NCBI GenBank assembly: GCA_029266615.1
Contig: JAQSWN010000023.1
Span: 1 to 64,000, forward strand
Origin: Polyangiaceae bacterium
Lineage (GTDB): Bacteria; Myxococcota_A; Polyangia; Polyangiales; Polyangiaceae
DNA length: 64,000 nucleotides
Reading direction: 5' to 3'
Positions 1 to 9,258 of the stretch are shown piece after piece; the first letter of the stretch is position 1; each line of letters opens with the position of its first letter. The translations under genes were made by a program, and so were the position numbers. Below the pieces are notes generated by a model that saw only the letters and a list, made by a program, of their open reading frames with translations, had not been told where the DNA came from and did not search any database.

Positions 1-443
1 TGCGCGCGGCCCTGCGCGAGCTGCTGATTCACTTCTGGCGTCTCGATCTCGGCGAGCAGCTGGTCGGCCTTCACCTTGTCGCCCAAATCCACGAGCCAAC
101 GACCGACGTACCCGCTCGACCGCGCGTAAATGACGGCCTCCTCCAGCGGTTGAATGTTGGCGGGGAGCCGCAAGTTGCGCTCGCTCGCGACCAGCTTCGC
201 GGGGGCGACGGTGAGGCGCGGCGCAGCCCGGTCCGCCTCGGCCGCGCGCGTCTCGAGCTCGGCTCGAGCGGACTTGCGCGGAGCGAACGCCAGCACGAAG
301 GCGCCGCCTAGCACCGCTAAACCGATGACACCGAGGGTCAGGGCGCGCCCGCGCGAGAGCCGGGCCGGCTCCGGCAACGCGAAACCGAGATCCTCTTTAG
401 GGGCGTCGCTGGGGCGGGGCGAACGAGTCTCTTCCGTGGTCAC
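1..443 (-). CDS. HlyD/AcrA-family RND membrane fusion protein (partial, N-terminus)
   Basis: Only the first 147 codons are in the window; the gene runs off the left edge. Translation from the GTG at 443 gives a short cytoplasmic stretch, one membrane anchor at about residues 35-53 (LTLGVIGLAVLGGAFVLAF), a helical spacer, and the start of a lipoyl-like/barrel-sandwich domain (SSGYVGRWLVDLGDKVKA, about residues 111-128). This is the normal N-terminal layout of the periplasmic adaptor that joins an inner-membrane RND pump to an outer-membrane channel. The GTG overlaps the stop of the upstream permease as GTGA, so the two are almost certainly translationally coupled and work as one pump. A TolC-like channel gene could follow beyond the edge. 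Confidence 0.88.
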   Translation of the reverse strand, partial: MTTEETRSPRPSDAPKEDLGFALPEPARLSRGRALTLGVIGLAVLGGAFVLAFAPRKSARAELETRAAEADRAAPRLTVAPAKLVASERNLRLPANIQPLEEAVIYARSSGYVGRWLVDLGDKVKADQLLAEIETPEVNQQLAQGRA

Positions 444-3400
444 TGGGCTTCCTCCAACACGATTTCCCGAGGCGCCTCGCGGCGCAAGAGCGAGTACATC
501 ACCGGCACGAAGAACAAGGTGGAAACAGTGGCGCAGATCAGCCCGCCGATGACGGCCCGACCGAGGGGAGCGTTCTGCTCGCCGCCTTCGCCGAGCCCGA
601 GAGACATCGGCAGCATGCCGATGATCATCGCGAGCGCGGTCATCATCACCGGGCGAAGGCGCGTCATCCCCGCCGCCAGCGCCGCCGCGAGCGCGTCCAT
701 GCCCTGCTTGCGCTGTTGATTGGCGAAGCTCACGACCAGAATGCTGTTAGCGGTCGCGACCCCGACGCACATGATGGTCCCCATCTGCGCCGGCACGCTG
801 AACGTGGTGTGGGTGACGAACAGCATCCACGCGATGCCGGCGAGCGCGCCCGGGAGCGCCATCAAGATGATGAACGGGTCCAGCCACGACTGAAAGTTGA
901 CGACGATGAGCAGATAGACGAGCAGCACCGCGAAGAGCAGGCCGAAGCCGAGCGCGGTGAACGACGTCTCCATGCTCTCCACTTGGCCTTTGAGCGCGAG
1001 TTGCACGCCGCGCGGCAAGGTCGGCTTCGTCTCCGCCACGAGCTGTTTCAGCTTGTCCGCGACGGAGGCGAGGTCCACGCCGTCGACGTTGGCGTGCACG
1101 TCGTACGTCCGCGCGACGTTGTAGTGGGTGATGTTGGCGGCGTTGAACGTGCGGCTCACCTGCGCCATGTTGGACAAGAACTGCGGCGTTCCCCCGGTCG
1201 AGATCGGGGTCTGCTTCAGCGCGTCGATGGAGTCCACGCTGTACTGCGGGGTCTGCACCGCGACCAGGTATTGCACGCCGCGCTTCGGATCCACCCAGAA
1301 GTTCGGCGCCACCTGCCCGCTGGAGGAGAGCGAAACGAGGAGGTCGCTCGCGACGTCGCGCACGGAGAGGCCGAACTGGCTCGCCATCGTGCGGTCCACG
1401 TTGACCTTCAACGCGGGGACGCGCGTCACCTGCGCGAGCCGCACGTCTGCCGTTCCGGCGATCGCCTCCACTTTGCGACGGAGCTTCTCCGCCAAGTTGT
1501 AGGCTTCCTGCTCACGACCGGGCGCGCTCACTACCTGCAGGTCGATCGGCGCGGGCAAACCGAAGTTCAAGACCTGGGTCGAGATGTCCGGGGGAAGGAA
1601 GAAGAACGTGGACTCCGGGTAGTCGTGGTTCAGCTTGGTCCGCAGCGTGCGCACGTAGTCCGCGGTTTTGCCGTGACCCTCTTTGAGCGACACCATGATC
1701 TGGCCGTCCGCCGACGAGATGAGCGCGCCCTCGCTGAGCGAGAGGTTGATGCCGCTGTAAGGTACGCCAATGTTGTCGATCTGTGTTTCAATCTCCGCGG
1801 GCGGGATCACCTCGCGGATCGTGCTCTGAATGTTCGCGATGTGGCGCTCTGTTTCCTCGATGCGAGTGCCGGGGACACCGCGCACGTGAAGCTTGATCAA
1901 GCCGGCGTCCACGCTCGGGAAGAAGTCGCGACCAATGAGGGGGAACAAAGCGAGGGACGCGACGACGAAGGTCGCGAAGACGCCGATCGTGAGCGGACGG
2001 TGCCGCAACACCAACGCCAAGTAGCCGCCGTACCAGTCACGAAGGCGCTCGAAGCCCCGCTCGAACGCGGCGAAGAAGCCGGTGCGGTTCGAGTCGTGGC
2101 CAGCGTTGTGGTGCGCGGCGGCCTCCTTTTCCAAGAGGTACCGCACCATCGTCGGCACCAGGGTGCGCGACAGCAGGTAGCTCGTGAGCATCGCGAAGAC
2201 CACCGCAAGCGCCATGGGCGCGAACAGGTACTTGGCGGGACCGGTGATGAACGCCACCGGCACGAACACGATGCAGATGCAGAGCGTCGAAACGAGCGCG
2301 GGGACCGCGATCTCTTGCGCGCCGTCGATGATGGCCTGCAAAAACGGCTTCTTCTGCGCCATGTTGCGGTGGATGTTCTCGAGCGCCACCGTGGCGTCGT
2401 CCACCAAAATGCCCACTGCGAGCGACATGCCGCCGAGGGTCATCACGTTCAAGGTGTGACCCATCGCGTACAGGATGCTGATCGACACCAAGATCGAGAG
2501 CGGGATCGACACGACGACGATGAGGGTGCTCCGCCAGCTTCCGAGGAACAGGAAGATCATCAGCGCCGTGAGCGCGGCCGCGATGGCCGCCTCCTTGGCC
2601 ACGCCGTCTACCGCTGCCCGTACGAACAGTGACTGGTCGAAGAGTAGAGACGCTTTGATCTCCGGGGGCACCTTGGCCATCGTCGCGGGGAGCATTTCGC
2701 GGATGCGCGCCACCACGTCGAGCGTGCTCGCGCTGCCGAGCTTCATGATGCTCATGAGCACGGAGCGACGACCCTCCACGTGCACCATGCTCGTTTGCGG
2801 GGAGTTGCCGTCGCGAACGTTGGCGACGTCCCGCACGAAGACGGTGGTTCCGCGCACGGTTCTGATCGGAATCTGCCCGATCTCCTCCAGCAGCTCGGGA
2901 CTGGCGTTGAGCACCACCGGGTACTCCTGGGCGCCCATCTTGGCCGTGCCCGAGGGCAGCACCGCGTTGCCCAGGCCCAGCGCCGTGTTCACGTCCCGTG
3001 GCGAAAGGCCCCACGCGTACAGACGCTTGGGGTCGATGTCGATCATGACCTGGCGCTGCTTGCCGCCATAGGGCCACGGTACCTGCGCTCCTGGCACCGT
3101 GACGATATCCGCACGTACGAAGTTCACCCCCATGTCGAACAGCTGCTGCTCGCTGAGCGTTTCGCTACCCAGCGCCAGCTGCAAAATCGGGACGTTCGAC
3201 GCGCTATATCGGATGATCAGCGGGGGCGTGGCGCCGGGGGGCATCTGCCGGACCGCGCCCTGCGAGACGGCCGTGACCTGCGCGATGGCCTCTTCGATCT
3301 TCGCGTGCGGCTGAAAGAAGATTTTAACGACCGCGACGCCGGTGAGCGTTTGGCTCTCCACGTGGTCGATGTCGTTCACGACGGTCGTGAGGAAGCGCTC

Positions 3401-3601
3401 GAAATTGCTGGTGACCCGACGCTCCATCTCTTCCGGCGGCAAACCACCGTAGTTCCACACCACCGAAATCACGGGAATGTCGACGTTCGGGAAGATGTCC
3501 GTCGGCATCTTCACGATCGACAGCACGCCGACCACGATGATGAGCAGCGACATCACGACGAAGGTGTACGGGCGCTGCAGCGCCACTCGAACTAGCCACA
3601 T
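440..3601 (-). CDS. RND efflux transporter permease (AcrB/MdtB-type)
   Basis: This 1053-residue protein is the proton-driven inner-membrane pump of a tripartite RND system, full length for the family. TM1 lies at about residues 11-32, a large periplasmic loop follows, and the TM4 motif GILVDDATVALENIHR carries the paired aspartates D401/D402 that relay protons in HAE-1 pumps. A second periplasmic loop and a second TM block complete the internal duplication. The DD pair and MdtB-like sequence favour a drug/hydrophobe exporter over a CzcA metal pump, though the substrate cannot be read from sequence. It is followed by the adaptor in a GTGA overlap and is divergent from a LysR regulator, with a LysR-type palindrome in the shared promoter region. 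Confidence 0.95.
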   Translation of the reverse strand: MWLVRVALQRPYTFVVMSLLIIVVGVLSIVKMPTDIFPNVDIPVISVVWNYGGLPPEEMERRVTSNFERFLTTVVNDIDHVESQTLTGVAVVKIFFQPHAKIEEAIAQVTAVSQGAVRQMPPGATPPLIIRYSASNVPILQLALGSETLSEQQLFDMGVNFVRADIVTVPGAQVPWPYGGKQRQVMIDIDPKRLYAWGLSPRDVNTALGLGNAVLPSGTAKMGAQEYPVVLNASPELLEEIGQIPIRTVRGTTVFVRDVANVRDGNSPQTSMVHVEGRRSVLMSIMKLGSASTLDVVARIREMLPATMAKVPPEIKASLLFDQSLFVRAAVDGVAKEAAIAAALTALMIFLFLGSWRSTLIVVVSIPLSILVSISILYAMGHTLNVMTLGGMSLAVGILVDDATVALENIHRNMAQKKPFLQAIIDGAQEIAVPALVSTLCICIVFVPVAFITGPAKYLFAPMALAVVFAMLTSYLLSRTLVPTMVRYLLEKEAAAHHNAGHDSNRTGFFAAFERGFERLRDWYGGYLALVLRHRPLTIGVFATFVVASLALFPLIGRDFFPSVDAGLIKLHVRGVPGTRIEETERHIANIQSTIREVIPPAEIETQIDNIGVPYSGINLSLSEGALISSADGQIMVSLKEGHGKTADYVRTLRTKLNHDYPESTFFFLPPDISTQVLNFGLPAPIDLQVVSAPGREQEAYNLAEKLRRKVEAIAGTADVRLAQVTRVPALKVNVDRTMASQFGLSVRDVASDLLVSLSSSGQVAPNFWVDPKRGVQYLVAVQTPQYSVDSIDALKQTPISTGGTPQFLSNMAQVSRTFNAANITHYNVARTYDVHANVDGVDLASVADKLKQLVAETKPTLPRGVQLALKGQVESMETSFTALGFGLLFAVLLVYLLIVVNFQSWLDPFIILMALPGALAGIAWMLFVTHTTFSVPAQMGTIMCVGVATANSILVVSFANQQRKQGMDALAAALAAGMTRLRPVMMTALAMIIGMLPMSLGLGEGGEQNAPLGRAVIGGLICATVSTLFFVPVMYSLLRREAPREIVLEEAQ

Positions 3602-3690
3602 TGCTGCACCAAAACGCGGCGAACCATGGAGAGGCGGGGTTTGTAGAGACCAGGGACGGTAACGTCCAATATATGGGAGTGGGGGGTATG

Positions 3691-3705
3691 ATACCTTTTA
3701 GGTAT
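3691..3705. promoter_or_regulatory. Candidate LysR-type operator (T-N11-A palindrome)
   Basis: The sequence ATACCT-TTT-AGGTAT is a perfect inverted repeat with 6-base arms and contains the T-N11-A signature of LysR-family sites (T at 3692, A at 3704). A further GGTAT half-site at 3685-3689 makes a GGTATGAT direct repeat at 16-base spacing (3685-3692 and 3701-3708). It lies in the 177-base divergent region between the RND permease start (3601) and the LysR start (3779), where an autoregulating LysR protein normally binds. Confidence 0.7.
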
Positions 3706-3778
3706 GATTGACCCGGCGTCCGACACATTTGGTCACGAGCTCTCCCCGCGCGCTCGCCCTCACTCCGGGGGTTAGTCG

Positions 3779-4678
3779 ATGGACCTGCGCCACCTTCGTT
3801 ACTTCGCCGCGGTCGCAGAGGAGCGGCACTTCGGTCGCGCCGCCGAACGGCTGGGCATCGCGCAGCCACCGCTCAGCAAGCAGCTGCAAGATCTCGAATC
3901 CGAGCTCGGATACCCGCTCTTCGATCGCTCGCGGCGGCCGGTCGAGCTCACTGCCGCGGGTCTTACCCTGCTCGAGCACACGCGCAGCCTGTTGGAGTCG
4001 GTAGAGCTCGCGGTGCGCGAAACACGCCGCGCGGGCGCGGGTCACCGCGGACGCATGTCGATCGGCTATCCGTCATCGCTCGCGTACAGCGGTCTCACTC
4101 AGCTGCTGCGCGCCTTCAGAGAGCGCTCGCCGGACGTCGCGATAGAGGTGCGGGAGCTCGCCCCGGGGGATCAAATCGATGCGCTCAAGCGCGGTGACCT
4201 GGACGTCGGTTTCGTGCGCGGCGCACTGCACGAGCCCCAGCTCGCCTCCGAGAACATCCGCAACGAAAAGCTCGTGCTCGCCTTGCCCGCCGACCACCGG
4301 CTGGCGATCCGAGAGCGAATCTCGCTCAGCGCCGTCGCGCGCGAGCCGTTCGTGTTCTTCCCGCGCGCGCGTGGCCCGGGCTTCTTCGACCTCCTCGTCA
4401 GCTTCTGTCGCGACTCCGGCTTCACGCCGAACATCGTGCAAGAAGCTCCGCAGATAGACGTGCTGGCGCTGGTCGCGGCGGGCTTCGGCTTGAGCATCCT
4501 GCCCGAGTCCGTGCGCGAGCAACGCCGCGCGGACATCGTGCTCCGCCCGCTCATCGGCTCTCCGACGACGGAGCTTCGCCTCGTCTGGCGCAGCGCGGAC
4601 CCGTCCCCCGCCGTCGCGCGCTTCATCGAAACGGTGCGGCGCGTCGGCGTTAAACGCAGGCGTCGCAAAGTCCCCTGA
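3779..4678 (+). CDS. LysR-family transcriptional regulator
   Basis: The 299-residue protein begins with the classic LysR winged helix-turn-helix (MDLRHLRYFAAVAEERHFGR, then AAERLGIAQPPLSKQLQDLE; residues 1-60), followed by a linker helix and a periplasmic-binding-protein-like effector domain (about residues 90-290). Length and order match the family. It is divergent from the RND pump, so by the usual LysR arrangement it probably controls that pump and itself in response to a small molecule. The ATG at 3779 is the only start that keeps the complete HTH. The effector is unknown. Confidence 0.95.
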   Translation: MDLRHLRYFAAVAEERHFGRAAERLGIAQPPLSKQLQDLESELGYPLFDRSRRPVELTAAGLTLLEHTRSLLESVELAVRETRRAGAGHRGRMSIGYPSSLAYSGLTQLLRAFRERSPDVAIEVRELAPGDQIDALKRGDLDVGFVRGALHEPQLASENIRNEKLVLALPADHRLAIRERISLSAVAREPFVFFPRARGPGFFDLLVSFCRDSGFTPNIVQEAPQIDVLALVAAGFGLSILPESVREQRRADIVLRPLIGSPTTELRLVWRSADPSPAVARFIETVRRVGVKRRRRKVP

Positions 4679-4697
4679 ATTTGCGTAGACTCCGAGC

Positions 4698-5171
4698 GTG
4701 CCCGTCGAGATCGAGAAAGTCACCACGAGCGACCTCCCCGATGTCGCCAAGCTCGCGGGGGAGCTCGTGCGCCAGCACCTCGCCTTCGACGCGAAGCGCT
4801 TCTTGCACATCAAAGATCCGGAACGTGGCTACGAGGCGTGGTTCAATGAGGAGCTCCGCAACCCCAAGGCGCTCATTCTCTGCGCCAAGTTGGACGGCAA
4901 GGTGGTCGGCTACGCCTACGCGCGGGAAGAGCCGCGTGATTGGAACGCGTTGTTGGACAAACACTGCGCCCTTCACGACGTCCTCGTGGCGGAGTCCGCG
5001 CGGCAAAGAGGCGTCGGCAAGCAACTGCTGGAGCGCGTGCTGACGGAAATGAAAGCGCGCGGCGCGCCTCGCGTGGTGCTCCACACCGCGGTCCAGAACC
5101 TCGCGGCGCAGAAGCTGTTCGCCTCCGTCGGGTTCCGCCAGACGATGTTGGAGCTGACTCGAGAGCTATAG
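4698..5171 (+). CDS. GNAT-family N-acetyltransferase
   Basis: This 157-residue protein has the Gcn5-related acetyltransferase fold: a central strand with VAESARQRGVGKQLLERVL (about residues 97-115) matches the acetyl-CoA pyrophosphate-binding motif A (normally Q/R-x-x-G-x-G/A), and a later helix (NLAAQKLFASVGF) is the usual motif B. It would move an acetyl group from acetyl-CoA to an amine of a small molecule or protein; the acceptor cannot be told. Start is GTG at 4698, 19 bases after the LysR stop, so it may share that transcript. Confidence 0.88.
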   Translation: MPVEIEKVTTSDLPDVAKLAGELVRQHLAFDAKRFLHIKDPERGYEAWFNEELRNPKALILCAKLDGKVVGYAYAREEPRDWNALLDKHCALHDVLVAESARQRGVGKQLLERVLTEMKARGAPRVVLHTAVQNLAAQKLFASVGFRQTMLELTREL

Positions 5172-5348
5172 CGGTGGCTGCTCGAGCGCCGCGGTGGGGC
5201 GACGGCCGGCAAGCAACGGCTCTGAGCCGGCGTCGGTGGGTGTGGGACGGACGCGCCCTGCTACGAATTGCCCCCTGAGGACCGGCCGAGTTTCTCGCCG
5301 GGGGTTAACAGCGTGGCGCGACCAAACTTTTGATACGTTCGTGCGTAC

Positions 5349-8126
5349 GTGCTGTTCGTGCGCGATACGTCTTGGTTGGTTTGGTTGAGCTTGGCCTGCG
5401 CGGCGGGGTGTGGACGGGCGCCCGTGTCGACTCCGCAGGTGGTGACGAATGACCCGAAATTCCGGGATTACACGACCACGCGCATTGCATCGGTGCGGGA
5501 GCTTTTGACGTTGTCGGCGGCGGCTCCGGCGGAGCAACCGCTGCTGTCGGGGGCAAAGTTCGTGATCACGGGCTTTTCGGACTCGGCTCGGCGTCGCATC
5601 CACTTCTTGGATGGGCGGTACTATCGCTTTCACGACGAGTGGGCGTGGTTTCGGCAGTTCAATGGGCAGACCGTGCCGGGCTTGCCGCCGCTCGCGCCGC
5701 GCTCGTTCGCGACGCCCGAGGAGGCGCGGCAGTGGGCGTGGTCGCACGAAGGTGAGCTGCCGGAAGGGCTCGAGCTCACCGACGGCCGACTGTACTCGAA
5801 GCGCTTCTATGAGCTGAGCCTGCTCGCGAGCGGGCGCGAGCTCGGCGCGGGCAGCTTGATTCACGTCACGGCGCGGCCCGGGCGGCCGGAGCGGTGGGGG
5901 TTCGAGATTGAGTACGCGGACCCCGCGCGCGTGGCAGACGTGCTCGTGTTCTGGGAGGCGCTAGACGCGGCCGTGCCCCCGGAGGCGCGCGGTAAGTTGC
6001 ACTGGTTCGCGCGCTCGCCGGAGCAGCTGGCGGTGGGACGCGAGCTCGAGGCGCAGCGGCCGACTCTCATGGGGCGAGTGCTCACGTATGCGGACGTGAG
6101 CGTGCCGGGCGAGACCCAGGTGTACACGGGCGGCATCGTGGCGGGGCGCTTGAAGGCCTTTCGTGAGCTGTCGCGCTTGGCCGACGCGGAGCCGGAAGAC
6201 ATTCTGCTGCTGGGCGCGTTGCCAGAGTACTTGCCGCAGGCACGCGGGCTCGTGACCGCGATTCCGCAAACACCGCTCGCGCATCTGAACTTGCTCGCGA
6301 AGAGCCGGCAGATCGTCAACGCGTACCGCGGCGGCGTGCTCGACGATCCGGAAGTGCAGGACTTGGTTCGCAGCCGCGCGCCCGTCGTGCTCTCGGCGGA
6401 AGCGGGGCTTTTGCGTTTGCATCGCTTGACCGAGACCGAGTATGCGCGCTTCCTGGACGCCGCGAAGACCGAGCCGCCGACGGTGGCGACAGTCGATTGG
6501 CAGCGCGCGCCGTACCTCGTGGAGCTATCGCAGGTGCCGCTCGAGCGTTTGCCGAAGCTTGCGCCGCTGATCGGCGGCAAAAACACGGGCATGGTCAGAC
6601 TTTTGCGCGGCTTGGCCCCCGTCCCAAGCGGCGCGGGCACGCTGCAGGTGGACGTGCCGGATCGCCCCCTCGGGCTCACGATTCGCGCCTACCGCGAGCA
6701 CCTGGCCCCGCTGCGTGCCGAGTTGACGGCGCTGCTCGCCGACGACAACTTTCAAAAGTTCAAGAAGCTGAGATTTTTGGCGTTGGAGGGCGCGGAGGAG
6801 TTCGTCGCGAAGTTCCCCAGCCGTCAAGACCGAGATTTGGCGAAGAGCTACCAGGAGCCGAACGCGCTCGGCGCGATCGCCGCCGTGGTGCGCCAGGGCG
6901 GCGTCGCGCGCATGGTGCGGAAGGCGCCTCTCCCGGCGGCGCTGGAAGCGGAGCTAGAGCGGGTCTTGCCCGCGCACTTCGCGGCGTACTCGCCGGACCA
7001 AGGCTTGCGCTTCCGCTCTTCCAGCACGGTCGAGGACATCGAAGGCTTCAATGGCGCCGGTCTTTACGACTCCGTGACGGGCTTCTTGGTGCCGCGCAAG
7101 GCTACGAAAGAGCTGGAAAAGCGCAACAGCGTGGCGGACGCGGTGCGCAAGACGTGGGCGTCTTACTTCAGCTTCGAAGCTTTCGAGGAGCGGCACCAGA
7201 ACCGCATCGATCATTTGGCCGCGGACATGGCCGTGCTCATTCACGCGCGCTTCGACGACGAGCTGGAGCAAGCGAACGGCGTGTTCACGTTCACGCTCGG
7301 GCCGAGCGGGGGTGAGCTCGCGGTGGACGCGCAACCCGGAGCCGTGAGCGTGACGAACCCTCCAACGGACCGGGTCGTGATCCCGGAGAGCTCGCGGGTG
7401 AAGGCGGGGGCCGTGTCGAGGCAAACTCCCTCGTCGCTGACCAAGCCCGGCGAGCACGTCATGAGCGATGCCGAGCTGCGCGAGCTGTATGTGTTCGCAG
7501 AGAAGCTCACTCGCCAGCAACTCGCGGAGGAGAACGCCGGGGTCCCGGCAGCGCAGCAGCGTCGCGCGCTGGTGCTGGACTTCGAGTTCCGGCGCGTCGC
7601 GGAGGGCTGGCCGGCGTTGCGCCAGGGGCAGAAGCCGGCGCGCTTCGTGGTGAAACAAATGCGTCCGCTCGAGCCGAGCCCGCGCGTGAGCCCCGAGCTA
7701 CGCGAGGCGCCGATTCCGCGGGACGTGCTCTCCCGCGCGCGGCGCGTCGAGACTCGCGTCTGCCGCGGCGCCGGCCTCGAGCTTTCCGCGCTGCTCGTGT
7801 ACACGAATCCGGATGCGGCGCCGGACTTGGGCTACGGAAGGGAGCCCCTCGTTGCAGGCCTGGGCGTGAGTGAACGGGGTGCGGCCGGCCGAGTGTTCAC
7901 GCACCTGGAACAGCGCCGGGCTCAGGTGGCACCGGAAGGCTTGCTGGTGGAGCTTGCCCCTGGGCTTCAGCTCTCCAAGGTCGCGGTGGATGCGGGCGTG
8001 GCGACGCTCATTTCTTCCAAGGGAGCGAAGGTAAGCGCTCCCGTTAGCTGCGAAGTTATCGTCGACTTCGCGGAGCCCCGCGAGCTTTTGCGGAGTTTTC
8101 TGTCCAAGGCCCCCTCCCCAAAATAA
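5349..8126 (+). CDS. Exported lipoprotein with PEP/pyruvate-binding (PPDK N-terminal) domain
   Basis: The 925-residue protein opens with a signal peptide ending in a lipobox-like AAGC (Cys at about residue 21), so it should be a lipoprotein. The C-terminal half carries the ATP-grasp-type domain shared by pyruvate phosphate dikinase and PEP synthase: FRSSSTVEDIEGFNGAGLYD at about residue 556 corresponds to the family's RSS-x-x-ED...AG-x-[FY] signature. I do not see the swivelling phosphohistidine domain or TIM-barrel domain of a complete PPDK. The N-terminal half is unassigned. ATP-dependent phosphotransfer outside the cytoplasm would be unusual, so the domain may act on another nucleotide or be non-catalytic. 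GTG start at 5349 is chosen because it gives the signal peptide. Confidence 0.82.
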   Translation: MLFVRDTSWLVWLSLACAAGCGRAPVSTPQVVTNDPKFRDYTTTRIASVRELLTLSAAAPAEQPLLSGAKFVITGFSDSARRRIHFLDGRYYRFHDEWAWFRQFNGQTVPGLPPLAPRSFATPEEARQWAWSHEGELPEGLELTDGRLYSKRFYELSLLASGRELGAGSLIHVTARPGRPERWGFEIEYADPARVADVLVFWEALDAAVPPEARGKLHWFARSPEQLAVGRELEAQRPTLMGRVLTYADVSVPGETQVYTGGIVAGRLKAFRELSRLADAEPEDILLLGALPEYLPQARGLVTAIPQTPLAHLNLLAKSRQIVNAYRGGVLDDPEVQDLVRSRAPVVLSAEAGLLRLHRLTETEYARFLDAAKTEPPTVATVDWQRAPYLVELSQVPLERLPKLAPLIGGKNTGMVRLLRGLAPVPSGAGTLQVDVPDRPLGLTIRAYREHLAPLRAELTALLADDNFQKFKKLRFLALEGAEEFVAKFPSRQDRDLAKSYQEPNALGAIAAVVRQGGVARMVRKAPLPAALEAELERVLPAHFAAYSPDQGLRFRSSSTVEDIEGFNGAGLYDSVTGFLVPRKATKELEKRNSVADAVRKTWASYFSFEAFEERHQNRIDHLAADMAVLIHARFDDELEQANGVFTFTLGPSGGELAVDAQPGAVSVTNPPTDRVVIPESSRVKAGAVSRQTPSSLTKPGEHVMSDAELRELYVFAEKLTRQQLAEENAGVPAAQQRRALVLDFEFRRVAEGWPALRQGQKPARFVVKQMRPLEPSPRVSPELREAPIPRDVLSRARRVETRVCRGAGLELSALLVYTNPDAAPDLGYGREPLVAGLGVSERGAAGRVFTHLEQRRAQVAPEGLLVELAPGLQLSKVAVDAGVATLISSKGAKVSAPVSCEVIVDFAEPRELLRSFLSKAPSPK

Positions 8127-8169
8127 TTCGTTACCACTTGTGATCGCAACCGCCCTTTAGTCGTCACAG

Positions 8170-9216
8170 ATGCAGGTCATGCGCCCACCTAGCTTTGCTC
8201 TTTATCGGAATAGTGCAGTGTCGTTGTGCTTGGGGCTAAGTCTCGCCGCATGCGGCACGGACTCCGCCGACAACGCGGGTGGGGGCGGCAGCGCGAGCGC
8301 TGGAGGATCGGCCGGTAGCTCCAGCACCGTCGGCGGTGCATCCGGCGCTTCGGGCTCCGGAACCGCCGGCGCGTCTGCCGGTGCCGCGGGGGTGAACGCC
8401 ATGGGCGGCTCCGCCAGCGGAGGCAGTGCGGGTGCACCGAGCGGGGGCAGCGGCGCGGGCGGATCCGCGGGCGCGGCGGGTGGCGGCGGCGCGGGCGGGG
8501 ACGCAGGCTCGCTCGACAAGTTCAGCTTTTTCGTCACCAGCATGGCGGGTATGCAGCGCCTCGCGAAGAGCGAAAAGGGCTTCGGCGGCGACCTGCGTTA
8601 CGGCACCGGCGACGGGTTGATGGGCGCGGACAAGATCTGCGCGGAGCTCGCCGAATCTTCCATGCCCGGCGCGAGCGCCAAGCAGTGGCGAGCATTTCTG
8701 AGCACCAAGAAGGGACCCGTGCACGCCAAAGACCGGATCGGTGAGGGACCTTGGTACGACCGAGCGGGGCGCGTCGTCGCGATGAGCCTGACGGCGCTCA
8801 TCAAAACGCGCCCCGACGCGGACGCCGACATCAAGGAAGACTTGCCGAACGAGTTCGGGATCGGCAACCACCGCCCTAACCCAAACGCGCCCCCCGACGA
8901 CAACCACCACATTCTGACCGGCTCAGGCACCGACGGCACACTGTTCACGGCCGAAGGCAACATGGCAACGTGCTTGGATTGGACGAGCAGCAGCTCCGAC
9001 AACAGCACCACCGCGGCCGGCACGGGGCGGCCGCGCATCGGCTTTTCTTGGTCCGTTCAGAACCGCATTCACTGGATTTCCGGCCAGACCGAGGGCGGAT
9101 GTGGCGCGGGCGTGACAGGCGTCGGGGAGACGAATGGCGGCTCAGACCCCAACAATCCGATCGTCGGGTCGGGCGGCGGTTACGGCGGCATCTACTGTTT
9201 CGCGCTGGTCCCGTGA
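8170..9216 (+). CDS. Lipoprotein with Gly/Ser/Ala linker and lectin-like C-terminal domain
   Basis: The 348-residue protein has a signal peptide with lipobox LAAC (Cys at about residue 27-28), then about 85 residues of Gly/Ser/Ala-rich low complexity (typical of Polyangia surface lipoproteins), then a folded domain of about 230 residues. That domain (FFVTSMAGMQRLAKSEKGFG, GADKICAELAE, AKQWRAFLST, RIGFSWSVQNRIHWISGQTE, GGIYCFAL) resembles collagenase NC10/endostatin-like, C-type-lectin-fold domains (DUF1554-like) found in bacterial surface proteins: a conserved K/C/A-rich helix, then a W-R-A-F-L-S strand. It probably sits on the outer membrane; ligand unknown. A second ATG nine bases downstream is an equally possible start. 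Confidence 0.85.
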   Translation: MQVMRPPSFALYRNSAVSLCLGLSLAACGTDSADNAGGGGSASAGGSAGSSSTVGGASGASGSGTAGASAGAAGVNAMGGSASGGSAGAPSGGSGAGGSAGAAGGGGAGGDAGSLDKFSFFVTSMAGMQRLAKSEKGFGGDLRYGTGDGLMGADKICAELAESSMPGASAKQWRAFLSTKKGPVHAKDRIGEGPWYDRAGRVVAMSLTALIKTRPDADADIKEDLPNEFGIGNHRPNPNAPPDDNHHILTGSGTDGTLFTAEGNMATCLDWTSSSSDNSTTAAGTGRPRIGFSWSVQNRIHWISGQTEGGCGAGVTGVGETNGGSDPNNPIVGSGGGYGGIYCFALVP

Positions 9217-9258
9217 GCCGGGTTTAGCCGAAAAGCATTTCAGGCTAAGGCAGCTTCC

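Noticed and set aside
716-2632. Long open frame on the plus strand opposite the RND permease
   Set aside because: It is antisense to a clearly coding, full-length RND gene and its translation is an Arg/His-rich stretch with no domain; GC-rich DNA gives such frames by chance.
5217-5229. CGGCTC-T-GAGCCG palindrome after the GNAT gene
   Set aside because: A one-base loop makes it a DNA palindrome rather than a hairpin terminator, and nothing else supports a regulatory role.
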